From Acanthosoma haemorrhoidale (lineage: Eukaryota; Arthropoda; Insecta; Hemiptera; Acanthosomatidae): a DNA stretch of 64,000 nt. The notes under the pieces are model-generated. The model had not been told where the DNA came from. It ran no database searches and worked only from the letters and a program-made list of their open reading frames with translations. Location: positions 119,053,454 to 119,117,453 of the forward strand of contig OV884009.1 of NCBI GenBank assembly GCA_930367205.1, written 5' to 3'. Positions 14,609 to 27,014 of this stretch are shown piece by piece (the first letter of the stretch is position 1; each line of letters opens with the position of its first letter). The position numbers were made by a program, and so were the translations under genes.

Positions 14609-17536
14609 AGAAGCTTCACATAAGAAAGAATCACCAAACTAGAGAGACTAAGTTTTGCAACCATTAACGTATATAACAAGAAAAACCTGTCCAATAAAGC
14701 GAAAATACGAGACTACAACATAGTCGTTAGCCCGATAATATTATATGGGACGGAAACCTCATTCCTCCCCAGTCTAGAGAAACTATTGAGAATTGAACGA
14801 AGAATCCTAAGCAGGATCTACGGCCCCAAAAAGACACAAGAAGGACACTTCTAAGGAATGCGTGTCTTCACGTGATACTGCTGGATAACTCTACTCCCGA
14901 TAAAAGGCTAGGGATAGAGGAACTAAAACGAAACCCTAGGGCTAACTATCCTAGTTGTACTTCGTCGGGGTAACCCGGCCCAAACTAATTTTTAACAATA
15001 TCATGAAAGAAGCTTCACATAAGAAAGAATCACCAAACTAGAGAGACTAAGTTTTGCAACCATTGACGTATATAACAAGAAATACCTGTCCAATAAAGCG
15101 AAAATACGAGACTACAACATAATCGTTAACCCGATAATATTATATGGGACGGAAACCTCATGCCTCCCCAGTCTAGAGGAACTATTAAGAATAGAACGAA
15201 GAATCCTAAGAAGGATCTATTGTCCCAAAAAGACACAAGAAGGACACTCCTAAGGAATGCGTGACTCCACGTGATACTGCTGGATAACTCTACTCTCGAA
15301 AAAAGGCTAGGGTTAAAGAAACTAAAACGAAACCCTAGGGCTAACTATCCTAGTTGTACTTCGTCAGGGTAATCCGACCCAAAACTAATTTTTAACAATA
15401 TCATGAAAGAAGTTTCACAAAAGAAAGAATCACCAAACTAGAGAGACTAAGTTTTGCAACCATTAACGTATATAACAAGAAATACCTGTCCAATAAAGCG
15501 AAAATAAGAGACTACAACATAGTCGTTAAACCGGTAATATTGTATGGGACGGAAACCTCATTCCTCCCCAGTCTAGAGAAACTATTGAGAATAGAACGAA
15601 GAATCCTAAGCAGGATATACGGCCCCAAAACTAGTTGTACTTCGTCGGGGTAACCCGGCCCAAAACTAATTTTTAACAATATCATGAAAGGAGCTTCACA
15701 AAAGAAAAAATCACCAAACTAGAGAGACTAAGTTTTGCAAACCAGTAATGTATATAACAAGAAAATATTTGTCCAATAAAGCAAAAATAAGAGACTACAA
15801 CACAGCCGTTAACCCGATAATATTATATGGGACGGAAACCTCATGCCTCCCCAGTCTAGAGGAACTATTAAGAATAGAACGAATAATCCTAAGCAGGATC
15901 TACGGCCCCAAAAAGACACAAGAAGGACACTTCGAAGGAATGCGTGTCTTCACGTGATACTGCTGGATAACTCTACTCCCGATAAAAGGCTAGGGATAGA
16001 GGAACTAAAACGAAACCCTAGGGCTAACTATCCTAGTTGTACTTCGTCGGGGTAACCCGGCTCAAACTAATTTTTAACAATATCATGAAAGAAGCTTCAC
16101 ATAAGAAAGAATCACCAAACTAGAGAGACTAAGTTTTGCAACCATTAACGTATATAACAAGAAATACCTGTCCAATAAAGCGAAAATACGAGACTACAAC
16201 ATAGTCGTTAACCCGATAATATTATATGGGACGGAAACCTCATTCCTCCCCATTCTAGAGAAACAATTGAGAATAGAACGAAGAATCCTAAGCAGGATCT
16301 ACGGCCCCAAAAAGACACAAGAAGGACACTTCTAAGGAATGCGTGACTCCACGTGATACTGCTGGATAACTCTACTCCCGAAAAAAGGCTAGGGCTAAAG
16401 AATCTAAAACGAAACCCTAGGGCTAACTATCCTAGTTGTACTTCGTCAGGGTAATCCGACCCAAAACTAATTTTTAACAATATCATGAAAGAAGTTTCAC
16501 AAAAGAAAGAATCACCAAACTAGAGAGACTAAGTTTTGCAACCATTAACGTATATAACAAGAAATACCTGTCCAATAAAGCGAAAATACGAGACTACAAC
16601 ATAATCGTTAACCCGATAATATTATATGGGACGGAAACCTGATGCCTCCCCAGTCTAGAGGAACTATTAAGAATAGAACGAAGAATCCTAAGAAGGATCT
16701 ACGGTCCCAAAAAGACACAAGAAGGACACTCCTGAGGAATGCGTGACTCCACGTGATACTGCTGGATAACTCTACTCCCGAAAAAAGGCTAGGGTTAAAG
16801 AATCTAAAACGAAACCCTAGGGCTAACTATCCTAGTTGTACTTCGTCAGGGTAATCCGACCCAAAACTAATTTTTAACAATATCATGAAAGAAGTTTCAC
16901 AAAAGAAAGAATCACCAAACTAGAGAGACTAAGTTTTGCAACCATTAACGTATATAACAAGAAATACCTGTCCAATAAAGCGAAAATAAGAGACTACAAC
17001 ATAGTCGTTAAACCGGTAATATTATATGGGACGGAAACCTCATTCCTCCCCAGTCTAGAGAAACTATTGAGAATAGAACGAAGAATCCTAAGCAGGATCT
17101 ACGGCCCCAAAACTAGTTGTACTTCGTCGGGGTAACCCGGCCCAAAACTAATTTTTAACAATATCATGAAAGGAGCTTCACAAAAGAAAAAATCACCAAA
17201 CTAGAGAGACTAAGTTTTGCAAACCAGTAATGTATATAACAAGAAAATATTTGTCCAATAAAGCAAAAATAAGAGACTACAACACAGCCGTTAACCCGAT
17301 AATATTATATGGGACGAAACCTCATGCCTCCCCAGTCTAGAGAAACTATTAAGAATAGAACGAAGAATCCTAAGCAGGATCTACGGCCCCAAAAAGACAC
17401 AAGAAGGACACTTCGAAGGAATGCGTGTCTTCACGTGATACTGCTGGATAACTCTACTCCCGATAAAAGGCTAGGGATAGAGGAACTAAAACGAAACCCT
17501 AGGGCTAACTATCCTAGTTGTACTTCGTCGGGGTAA
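14609..17536 (+). repeat. Higher-order repeat segment, 5526-bp offset, copy 2
   Basis: Partner of 9081-12010, sharing the same private variants (CATTGACG, CCCATTCTAGAGAAACAATTG, ACCTGATGCC, GGGACGAAACC) in the same order. Its last 1481 bp are duplicated again immediately to the right. Confidence 0.75.
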
Positions 17537-19017
17537 CCCGGCTCAAACTAATTTTTAACAATATCATGAAAGAAGCTTCACATAAGAAAGAATCACCAAA
17601 CTAGAGAGACTAAGTTTTGCAACCATTAACGTATATAACAAGAAATACCTGTCCAATAAAGCGAAAATACGAGACTACAACATAGTCGTTAACCCGATAA
17701 TATTATATGGGACGGAAACCTCATTCCTCCCCATTCTAGAGAAACAATTGAGAATAGAACGAAGAATCCTAAGCAGGATCTACGGCCCCAAAAAGACACA
17801 AGAAGGACACTTCTAAGGAATGCGTGACTCCACGTGATACTGCTGGATAACTCTACTCCCGAAAAAAGGCTAGGGTTAAAGAATCTAAAACGAAACCCTA
17901 GGGCTAACTATCCTAGTTGTACTTCGTCAGGGTAATCCGACCCAAAACTAATTTTTAACAATATCATGAAAGAAGTTTCACAAAAGAAAGAATCACCAAA
18001 CTAGAGAGACTAAGTTTTGCAACCATTAACGTATATAACAAGAAATACCTGTCCAATAAAGCGAAAATACGAGACTACAACATAATCGTTAACCCGATAA
18101 TATTATATGGGACGGAAACCTGATGCCTCCCCAGTCTAGAGGAACTATTAAGAATAGAACGAAGAATCCTAAGAAGGATCTACGGTCCCAAAAAGACACA
18201 AGAAGGACACTCCTGAGGAATGCGTGACTCCACGTGATACTGCTGGATAACTCTACTCCCGAAAAAAGGCTAGGGTTAAAGAATCTAAAACGAAACCCTA
18301 GGGCTAACTATCCTAGTTGTACTTCGTCAGGGTAATCCGACCCAAAACTAATTTTTAACAATATCATGAAAGAAGTTTCACAAAAGAAAGAATCACCAAA
18401 CTAGAGAGACTAAGTTTTGCAACCATTAACGTATATAACAAGAAATACCTGTCCAATAAAGCGAAAATAAGAGACTACAACATAGTCGTTAAACCGGTAA
18501 TATTATATGGGACGGAAACCTCATTCCTCCCCAGTCTAGAGAAACTATTGAGAATAGAACGAAGAATCCTAAGCAGGATCTACGGCCCCAAAACTAGTTG
18601 TACTTCGTCGGGGTAACCCGGCCCAAAACTAATTTTTAACAATATCATGAAAGGAGCTTCACAAAAGAAAAAATCACCAAACTAGAGAGACTAAGTTTTG
18701 CAAACCAGTAATGTATATAACAAGAAAATATTTGTCCAATAAAGCAAAAATAAGAGACTACAACACAGCCGTTAACCCGATAATATTATATGGGACGAAA
18801 CCTCATGCCTCCCCAGTCTAGAGAAACTATTAAGAATAGAACGAAGAATCCTAAGCAGGATCTACGGCCCCAAAAAGACACAAGAAGGACACTTCGAAGG
18901 AATGCGTGTCTTCACGTGATACTGCTGGATAACTCTACTCCCGATAAAAGGCTAGGGATAGAGGAACTAAAACGAAACCCTAGGGCTAACTATCCTAGTT
19001 GTACTTCGTCGGGGTAA
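16055..19017 (+). repeat. Tandem pair of 1481-bp higher-order repeats
   Basis: About 16055-17536 and 17537-19017 are near-identical adjacent blocks of three long monomers plus one short monomer. Markers repeat at 1481 bp: CCCATTCTAGAGAAACAATTG (about 16,250 and 17,731), ACCTGATGCC, the short junctions at 17105 and 18588, and identical 75-codon frames at 17309 and 18790. The same 1481-1483 spacing separates short monomers at 2293/3776, 10098/11580 and 18588/20071, so this period recurs across the array. Confidence 0.8.
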
Positions 19018-22000
19018 CCCGGCTCAAACTAATTTTTAACAATATCATGAAAGAAGTTTCACAAAAGAAAGAATCACCAAACTAGAGAGACTAAGTTTTG
19101 CAACCATTAACGTATATAACAAGAAATACCTGTCCAATAAAGCGAAAATAAGAGACTACAACATAGTCGTTAAACCGGTAATATTATATGGGACGGAAAC
19201 CTCATTCCTCCCCAGTCTAGTGAAACTATTGAGAATAGAACGAAGAATCCTAAGCAGGATCTACGGCCCCAAAAAGACACAAGAAGGACACTTCTAAGGA
19301 ATGCGTGTCTTCACGTGATACTGCTGGATAACTCTACTCCCGATAAAAGGCTAGGGATAGAGGAACTAAAATGAAACCCTAGGGCTAACTATCCTAGTTG
19401 TACTTCGTCGGGGTAACCCGGCTCAAACTAATTTTTAACAATATCATGAAAGGAGCTTCACAAAAGAAAAAATCACCAAACTAGAGAGACTAAGTTTTGC
19501 AAACCAGTAATGTATATAACAAGAAAATATTTGTCCAATAAAGCAAAAATACGAGACTACAACATAATCGTTAACCCGATAATATTATATGGGACGGAAA
19601 CCTGATGCCTCCCCAGTCTAGAGGAACTATTAAGAATAGAACGAAGAATCCTAAGAAGGATCTACGGTCCCAAAAAGACACAAGAAGGACACTCCTGAGG
19701 AATGCGTGACTCCACGTGATACTGCTGGATAACTCTACTCCCGAAAAAAGGCTAGGGTTAGAGAAACTAAAACGAAACCCTAGGGCTAACTATCCTAGTT
19801 GTACTTCGTCAGGGTAATCCGACCCAAAACTAATTTTTAACAATATCATGAAAGAAGTTTCACAAAAGAAAGAATCACCAAACTAGAGAGACTAAGTTTT
19901 GCAACCATTAACGTATATAACAAGAAATACCTGTCCAATAAAGCGAAAATAAGAGACTACAACATAGTCGTTAACCCGGTAATATTATATGGGACGGAAA
20001 CCTCATTCCTCCCCAGTCTAGAGAAACTATTGAGAATAGAACGAAGAATCCTAAGCAGGATCTACGGCCCCAAAACTAGTTGTACTTCGTCGGGGTAACC
20101 CGGCCCAAAACTAATTTTTAACAATATCATGAAAGGAGCTTCACAAAAGAAAAAATCACCAAACTAGAGAGACTAAGTTTTGCAAACCAGTAATGTATAT
20201 AACAAGAAAATATTTGTCCAATAAAGCAAAAATAAGAGACTACAACACAGCCGTTAACCCGATAATATTATATGGGACGGAAACCTCATGCCTCCCCAGT
20301 CTAGAGGAACTATTAAGAATAGAACGAAGAATCCTAAAAAGGATCTACGGTCCCAAAAAGACACAAGAAGGACACTTCTAAGGAATGCGTGACTCCACGT
20401 GATACTGCTGGATAACTCTACTCCCGAAACAAGGCTAGGGTTAGAGAAACTAAAACGAAACCCTAGGGCTAACTATCCTAGATGTACTTCGTCAGGGTAA
20501 TCCGACCCAAAACTAATTTTTAACAATTTCATGAAAGGAGCTTCACAAAAGAAAGAATTGCCAAACTAGAGAGACTAAGTTTTGCAACCAGTAACGTATA
20601 TAACAAGAAATACCTGTCCAATAAAGCGAAAATAAGAGACTACAACATAGTCGTTAAACCGGTAATAATATATGGGACGGAAACCTCATTCCTCCCCAGT
20701 CTAGAGAAACTATTGAGAATAGAACGAAGAATCCTAAGCAGGATCTACGGCCCCAAAAAGACACAAGAATGACACTTCTAAGGAATGCGTGTCTTCACGT
20801 GATACTGCTGGATAACTCTACTCCCGATAAAAGGCTAGGGATAGAGGAACTAAAACGAAACCCCAGGGCTAACTATCCTAGTTGTACTTCGTCGGGGTAA
20901 CCCGGCCCAAACTAATTTTTAACAATATCATGAAAGGAGCATCACAAAAGAAAAAATCACCAAACTAGAGAGACTAAGTTTTGCAACCATTAACGTATAT
21001 AACAAGAAATACCTTTCCAATAAAGCGAAAATACGAGACTACAACATAGTCGTTAACCCGATAATATTATATGGGACGGAAACCTCATGCCTCCCCAGTC
21101 TAGAGAAACTATTGAGAATAGAACGAAGAATCCTAAGAAGGATCTACGGTCCCAAAAAGACACAAGAAGGACACTCCTAAGGAATGCGTGACTCCACGTG
21201 ATACTGCTGGATAACTCTACTCCCGAAAAAAGGCTAGGGTTAGAGAAACTAAAACGAAACCCTAGGGCTAACTATCGTAGTTGTACTTCGTCAGGGTAAT
21301 CCGACCCAAAACTAATTTTTAACAATATCATGAAAGGAGCTTCACAAAAAAAAGAATTACCAAACTAGAGAGATTAAGTTTTGCAACCAGTAACGTATAT
21401 AACAAGAAAAGATTTGTCCAATGAAGCAAAAATAAGAGACTACAACACAGCCGTTAACCCGATAATATTATATGGGACGGAAACCTCATGCCTCCCTAGT
21501 CTAGAGGAACTATTAAGAATAGAACGAAGAATCCTAAAAAGGATCTACGGCCCCAAAAAGACACAAGAAGGACACTTCTAAGGAATGCGTGTCTTCACGT
21601 GATACTGCCGGATAACGCTACTCCCGATAAAAGGCTAGGGATAGAGGAACTAATACGAAACCCTAGGGCTAACTATCCTAGTTGTACTTCGTCGGGGTAA
21701 CCCGGCCCAAACTAATTTTTAACAATATCATGAAAGAAGCTTCACAAAAGAAAGAATCACCAAACTAGAGAGACTAAGTTTTGCAACCAGTAACGTATAT
21801 AACAAGAAAATATTTGTCTAATATAGCAAAAATAAGAGACTACAACACAGTCGTTAAACCGATAATATTATATGGGACGGAAACCTCATGCCTCCCTAGT
21901 CTAGAGGAACTATTAAGAATAGAACGAAGAATCCTAAGAAGGATCTACGGCCCCAAAAAGACACAAGAAGGACACTCCTAAGGAATGCGTGACTCCACGT

Positions 22001-23667
22001 GATACTGCTGGATAACTGTACTCCCGATAAAAGGCTAGGGATAGAGGAACTCAAACGAAACCCTCTAGGGCTAACTACCCTAGTTGAACTTCGTCGGGGT
22101 AACCCGACCCAAAACTAATTTTTAACAATATCATGAAAGAAGCTTCACAAAAGAAAGAATCACCAAACTAGAGAGACTAAGTTTTGCAACCAGTAACGTA
22201 TATAACAAGAAAATATTTGTCTAATATAGCAAAAATAAGAGACTACAACACAGTCGTTAAACCGATAATATTATATGGGACGGAAACCTCATGCCTCCCT
22301 AGTCTAGAGGAACTATTAAGAATAGAACGAAGAATCCTAAGAAGGATCTACGGCCCCAAAACTAGTTGTACTTCGTCGGGGTAACCCGGCCCAAAACTAA
22401 TTTTTAACAATATCATGAAAGAAGCTTCACAAAAGAAAGAATCACCAAACTAGAGAGACTAAGTTTTGCAACCAGTAACGTATATAACAAGAAAATATTT
22501 GTCTAATAAAGCAAAAATAAGAGACTACAACACAGTCGTTAAACCGATAATATTATATGGGACGGAAACCTCATGCCTCCCCAGTCTAGAGGAACTATTA
22601 AGAATAGAACGAAGAATCCTAAGAAGGATCTACGGCCCCAAAAAGACACAAGAAGGACACTCCTAAGGAATGCGTGACTCCACGTGATACTGCTGGATAA
22701 CTCTACTCCCGATAAAGGGCTAGGGATAGAGGAACTCAAACGAAACCCTCTAGGGCTAACTACCCTAGTTGAACTTCGTCGGGGTAACCCGGCTCAAACT
22801 AATTTTTAACAATATCATGAAAGAAGCTTTACATAAGAAAGAATCACCAAACTAGAGAGACTAAGTTTCTCAACCAGTAACGTATATAACAAGAAATACC
22901 TGTCCAATAAAGCGAAAATACGAGACTACAACATAGTCGTTAAACCGATAATATTATATGGGACGGAAACCTCATGCCTCCCCAGTCTAGAGGAACTATT
23001 AAGAATAGAACGAAGAATCCTAAGAAGGATCTACGGTCCCAAAAAGACACAAGAAGGACCCTCCTAAGGAATGCGTGTCTTCAGGTGATACTGCTGGATA
23101 ACTCTACTCCCGATAAAAGGCTAGGGATAGAGGAACTCAAACGAAACCCTCTAGGGCTAACTACCCTAGTTGAACTTCGTCGGGGTAACCCGGCCCAAAC
23201 TAATTTTTAACAATATCATGAAAGAAGCTTCACAAAAGAAAGAATCACCAAACTAGAGAGACTAAGTTTTGCAACCAGTAACGTATATAACAAGAAAATA
23301 TTTGTCTAATAAAGCAAAAATAAGAGACTACAACACAGTCGTTAAACCGATAATATTATATGGGACGGAAACCTCATGCCTCCCTAGTCTAGAGGAACTA
23401 TTAAGAATAGAACGAAGAATCCTAAGAAGTATCTATTGCCCCAAAAAGACACAAGAAGGACACTTCTAAGGAATGCGTGTCTTCACGTGATACTGCCGGA
23501 TAACTCTACTCCCGATAAAAGGCTAGGGATAGAGGAACTCAAACGAAACCCTCTAATGCTAACTACCCTAGTTGAACTTCGTCGGGGTAACCCGACCCAA
23601 CACTAATTTTTAACAATATCATGAAAGGAGCTTCACAAAAGAAAGAATCACCAAACTAGAGAGACTA

Positions 23668-23683
23668 TTATTATTATTTGTTC
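23668..23683 (-). other. LINE 3' tail of TAA-type repeats
   Basis: Read on the minus strand, the element ends in ACAAATAATAATAATA directly against satellite sequence. A short TAA-repeat tail instead of poly(A) is characteristic of the I factor and some relatives, and it fixes the 3' boundary. Confidence 0.6.
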
Positions 23684-23741
23684 CGGCATTTGTGCACCGC
23701 GGCCTCACTGAGACCTATTGTGCGCCGTCCATGTCCCTGTC

Positions 23742-25850
23742 CTATATGTGTGACAGGCCCACGGCCTTTGCAAATCTGAGGATACTGAATGGATCGATCA
23801 GTTCACATAGTTTGGGGTCTACAATGCGATCACTACCAAAGTGAAGGTATCGCTTTCTAGCTAAGTTATCACAGTCACATATTATATGACGTGCCGTTTC
23901 TCCCTCTTTCTTGCAGAATCTGCAGATTGGTGATCCCACTATCCCCAAATTAAAGAGGTGTTTATTTAACCGACAGTGACCTGTATAGAGTCCTGTCACA
24001 CTTTTGAGTGTCCACCTGTCCATTGATAGAAGTGCTGAGCTTCTTCTCTTACAGGGTCCATTAAGAAACAGTTTCGAGTGTTCCTGTTTCTTAGTTTCTC
24101 TCCAAGAAAGTCTTGCCTTGTCCTCTAAAGCTAATTTTATACGCCTTTTAGCGTAGCTGAGGCTGATACCACATATGGGTTCAGGTGCAAGAGGTGTCTG
24201 TTCTGAGCCCACCCTTGCAAGGCCATCTGCCTTCTCATTGCCTGTGATGCCTGTGTGTCCTGGCACCCAGTCGATTCTAACCTTATTGGCTAGCGAGAGT
24301 GTGTTTAAGTTGTTTTTACACTCCTCAACCAAATAAGATCTGGTCGTATAGCTTCTCAGGGCGCCAATGGCTGCCTGGCTATCCGTGAAAATTGTGATCA
24401 GTCTGTTTCTTACACCCTCCCCAATTAAGGTTTGGGTACAGACATTGATCGCCATCACTTCGGCCTGAAAGACCGAGGTGTGTCTACCTAAAGGAATAGA
24501 AATCCCAGATTCTGGTTTATCTTTCCTCCATATGCCGGCCCCTGACCCGTTTTCTGTTAGCGAGCCGTCTGTATAGCAATTAATCCCATTACACAGTTTA
24601 TGTGGTTTGGTCTTTGTGTTTTCCGCACAGTATAAAACGTCTGTGTGTTTCTTAACTTGTAGGTCAGAGTGCATTGACAGCACCTCGTCCTCATCAATTC
24701 TTCTGAACAAGTTCCCATGTCGCATGTGAGTCATGACTTTGGATCTTGTTCCTGATTTCGCAAGTCTGTAAGCCACGTTCAAGGCTTGCGCTTCTACTTC
24801 TATGTGCAGTGGATTCAAGTTCAATAAGACTTCCATTGCAGCAGTAGGAGTTGTACTCATGGCACCAGTGATCATGAGACATGAAAGCCTCTGTAATTTG
24901 CCAAGCAAAGTTCTATTTTTACTAATACTACCTCTGTGCCACCACACCATAGAGGCATAGAGCACCATTGGTCTAACTGCTGCGGTATATAGCCAGAATA
25001 ACATTCTGGGTTGTAGTCCCCAGGTCCTACCCACAGCCCTTTTACATGCATAGAGGCATCGAAGTGCCTTCATAGTAGTATTCCTGATGTGTTTAGACCA
25101 GTCCAATTTTCTATCCAGAGTAACCCCTAGATGCTTTACCTCACTACAAATGCTTACCTGTGTCCCCCCTATATAGGGTGGTCTAACTATAGCATTTCTT
25201 TTGTTAGTGAAGATACAGAGATTTATCTTCTGGGGATTGATTCCTAAACCATTCTTTTCACACCAATCCCTCAAAAGATCCATCGATGCGGAAAGCAACT
25301 CAGAAATGGTTTCTGAGAACTTGCCCCCTATGAGCACAGCAATGTCATCAGCATATCCCTGTGCGTAGAACCCTGCAGAGTTTAGGTTTGTTAACAATGA
25401 GTCAACGACCAAACACCACAGTAATGGAGATAACACCCCTCCCTGTGGACATCCTCCCACTGGCTTCATCCACAGTTTGGTTTGTCCCAATTGTGATTGT
25501 AAAATCCTATTCTCTAGCATGGTGTTTATCCAGCTAGAGGCTAAGGAACTAATCCCCTTTCTTTCTAAGGCTGATGCCATAGTGTTATAGGGTGTGCGAT
25601 CAAAGGCACCTTCTATATCAACAAAGATGCCTGCCATTATTTCTTTATGAACTAGGGATCTCTCTATCCTGGAAACCAGGTGGTGGAGAGCAATTTCACA
25701 GGATTTTCCTGCCTGTTATGCGAATTGAGCGCTATGGAGCGGTCGTTCTACCAGTATTCCATCCCTAATATGTCTGTCTATGACCTTTTCCAAGGTCTTC
25801 ATTAAAAATGAAGTCAGACATATTGGTCTGTAAGACTTGGGTTCGTCATA
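23742..25850 (-). pseudogene. LINE ORF2 C-terminus: reverse transcriptase and RNase H
   Basis: RT sequence resumes at 25,850 (DEPKSYRPICLTSF), runs to an in-frame TAA at 25718-25716 (the usual FAYQAGKSC motif reads FA-stop-QAGKSC), and is then open for 631 codons from 25637. In that frame are FVDIEGAFD (catalytic D7), GCPQGGVLSP (62-71), YADD (95-98), RNase H residues D356 (YTDGS), E393 (QAEV), D419 (TDSQA), H461 and D471 (EKADGLA), then a terminal CRFCKKEGETARHIICDC knuckle (572-589). The RNase H catalytic set is complete, so decay is limited to the deletion and the single stop. The insertion may be fairly young, but the protein cannot be made from this copy. Confidence 0.85.
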
Positions 25851-27012
25851 GACTTAGGGTTCCTTCTTCAGAATCCGTATAGCCCCCTCCCACCCTGACG
25901 GAGCCCAATACTCCCCTGTCAGACTGCTTGGATAAGATCCTATTTACTCTAAACATGGAAGTTGTATCGTTTATTTCGCTACAAAATTTCTTCCACGCCC
26001 TTCTTTTAGCCTTTCTGACTTCTTTGTGATAATCAGTGAGTGCACGTTTATAAGTGTCCCATCTGCCTAATCTTTTGGCCGCGTTAAAGAGTTTACGTGT
26101 AAGAGCTCTTAACTTGCCAAGTTCATTGTTCCACCAGGGACAGTTCCTGTTGGATCTAACATTACATACAGTGTTATTATCAGTGTATGACTTAATCATT
26201 GCCTCAGTCAACGTTGAGTTTAAATGTTCCAAATGCCAGTTGCTACTCACCACTCTAGGACAGCATTTGACCTCCTCCTCAAGCTGTGTATAGTAGGTTT
26301 CCCAGTTTGTAAGTTTGGGATTCCTATACACAGCTTCGGACGTGATGTTACCACTTAGATCAAATCTAATGTATCTATGATCTGAGCATGACTCTTCTTC
26401 AGAGACGTGCCAGCCTTTAACCCTTAGGCTTATAGTACGTGTGCTAAGGGTTATGTCAATGACCTCAGATCTGATTCTGTTGTTAAAAGTGGCAATATTG
26501 CCTCTGTTTAGAATGTCTAGGTCATTACTAGTTATGTACTCTACTAAACACTCACCTCTCTGGTTGTTGTTCTTGCTCCCCCAGAGCTGATGGTGAGCGT
26601 TCGCGTCAAGCGATGCTATAAGCTCGCCCCTTAAGCCAGTCCCTTCCGTTAGCTTACTAAGTGCCTCGGTCGGGACTCTTTCTTCATATGGGAGGTAGAC
26701 CGATGCAATCGTCAACCTCCCACCTTGATTTCCCTCGTTGAGGGCCATTTGAGCTGCTGCTAAATCTCTAGAACAATATTGCCATAGAGGCAGCATTTTA
26801 AGACTGCTCTTATGCAGGATACAGGCTCTGGCACGCTCGGGTACAGAAATAATCTCATACCCACGCATCGCCAGCCCCCCCATCCTGCCCTTATACAGGT
26901 AAGGTTCTTGTATTAGAATAATATCAATATCCTTACCTCTCACATACTGCTGCAGAACACCACATGCTGCAATACAGTGGTGTAGATTAATTTGCAGCAG
27001 CCTCACCACCAT
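25846..27012 (-). pseudogene. LINE ORF2 N-terminus: APE-type endonuclease
   Basis: 388 codons from the ATG at 27012. AP-endonuclease motifs run in order: QINLHH (N9), IQEPYL (E36), SLDANAHHQLWGS (D136, N138), IDITLS (D186) and SDHRYI (D211, H212). This is the nicking domain used in target-primed reverse transcription, and the catalytic residues look intact. The frame then continues through a linker to TDSEEGTLSL and stops at a TGA created by a deletion breakpoint. Downstream sequence resumes in another frame at DEPKSYRPICLTSF, which is already RT motif 2. The RT fingers region is therefore missing (roughly 100 or more codons by comparison with relatives), and ORF2 is split here. Confidence 0.85.
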
Positions 27013-27014
27013 GA

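Larger units (their letters stand above)
1..23667 (+). repeat. RTE-derived satellite array, left block
   Basis: Head-to-tail tandem array with all units in one orientation, running off the left window edge. Two monomer lengths alternate: about 402 bp (roughly 48 copies) and about 281 bp (16 copies, recognised by the junction CCCCAAAACTAGTTGTAC near 1330, 1612, 2293, 3776, 6054, 6737, 7420, 10098, 11580, 12662, 13346, 15627, 17105, 18588, 20071 and 22355). The short form lacks about 120 bp between CCCCAAAA and CTAGTTGTAC. More than half of the long monomer reads as the RT thumb region of an RTE-type retrotransposon: YLSNKAKIRDYN, PIILYGTET, LEELLRIERRILRRIYGP, the counterpart of the familiar YKTLIRPVxxYGSETW ... 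LRKIFGP segment. The rest of the monomer I do not recognise. The many 62-75 codon open frames are fragments of this monomer, not genes. Confidence 0.95.

Noticed and set aside
24694..24882. 62-codon minus-strand frame inside the RT/RNase H ORF
   Set aside because: Alternative frame within a clearly coding 631-codon frame.
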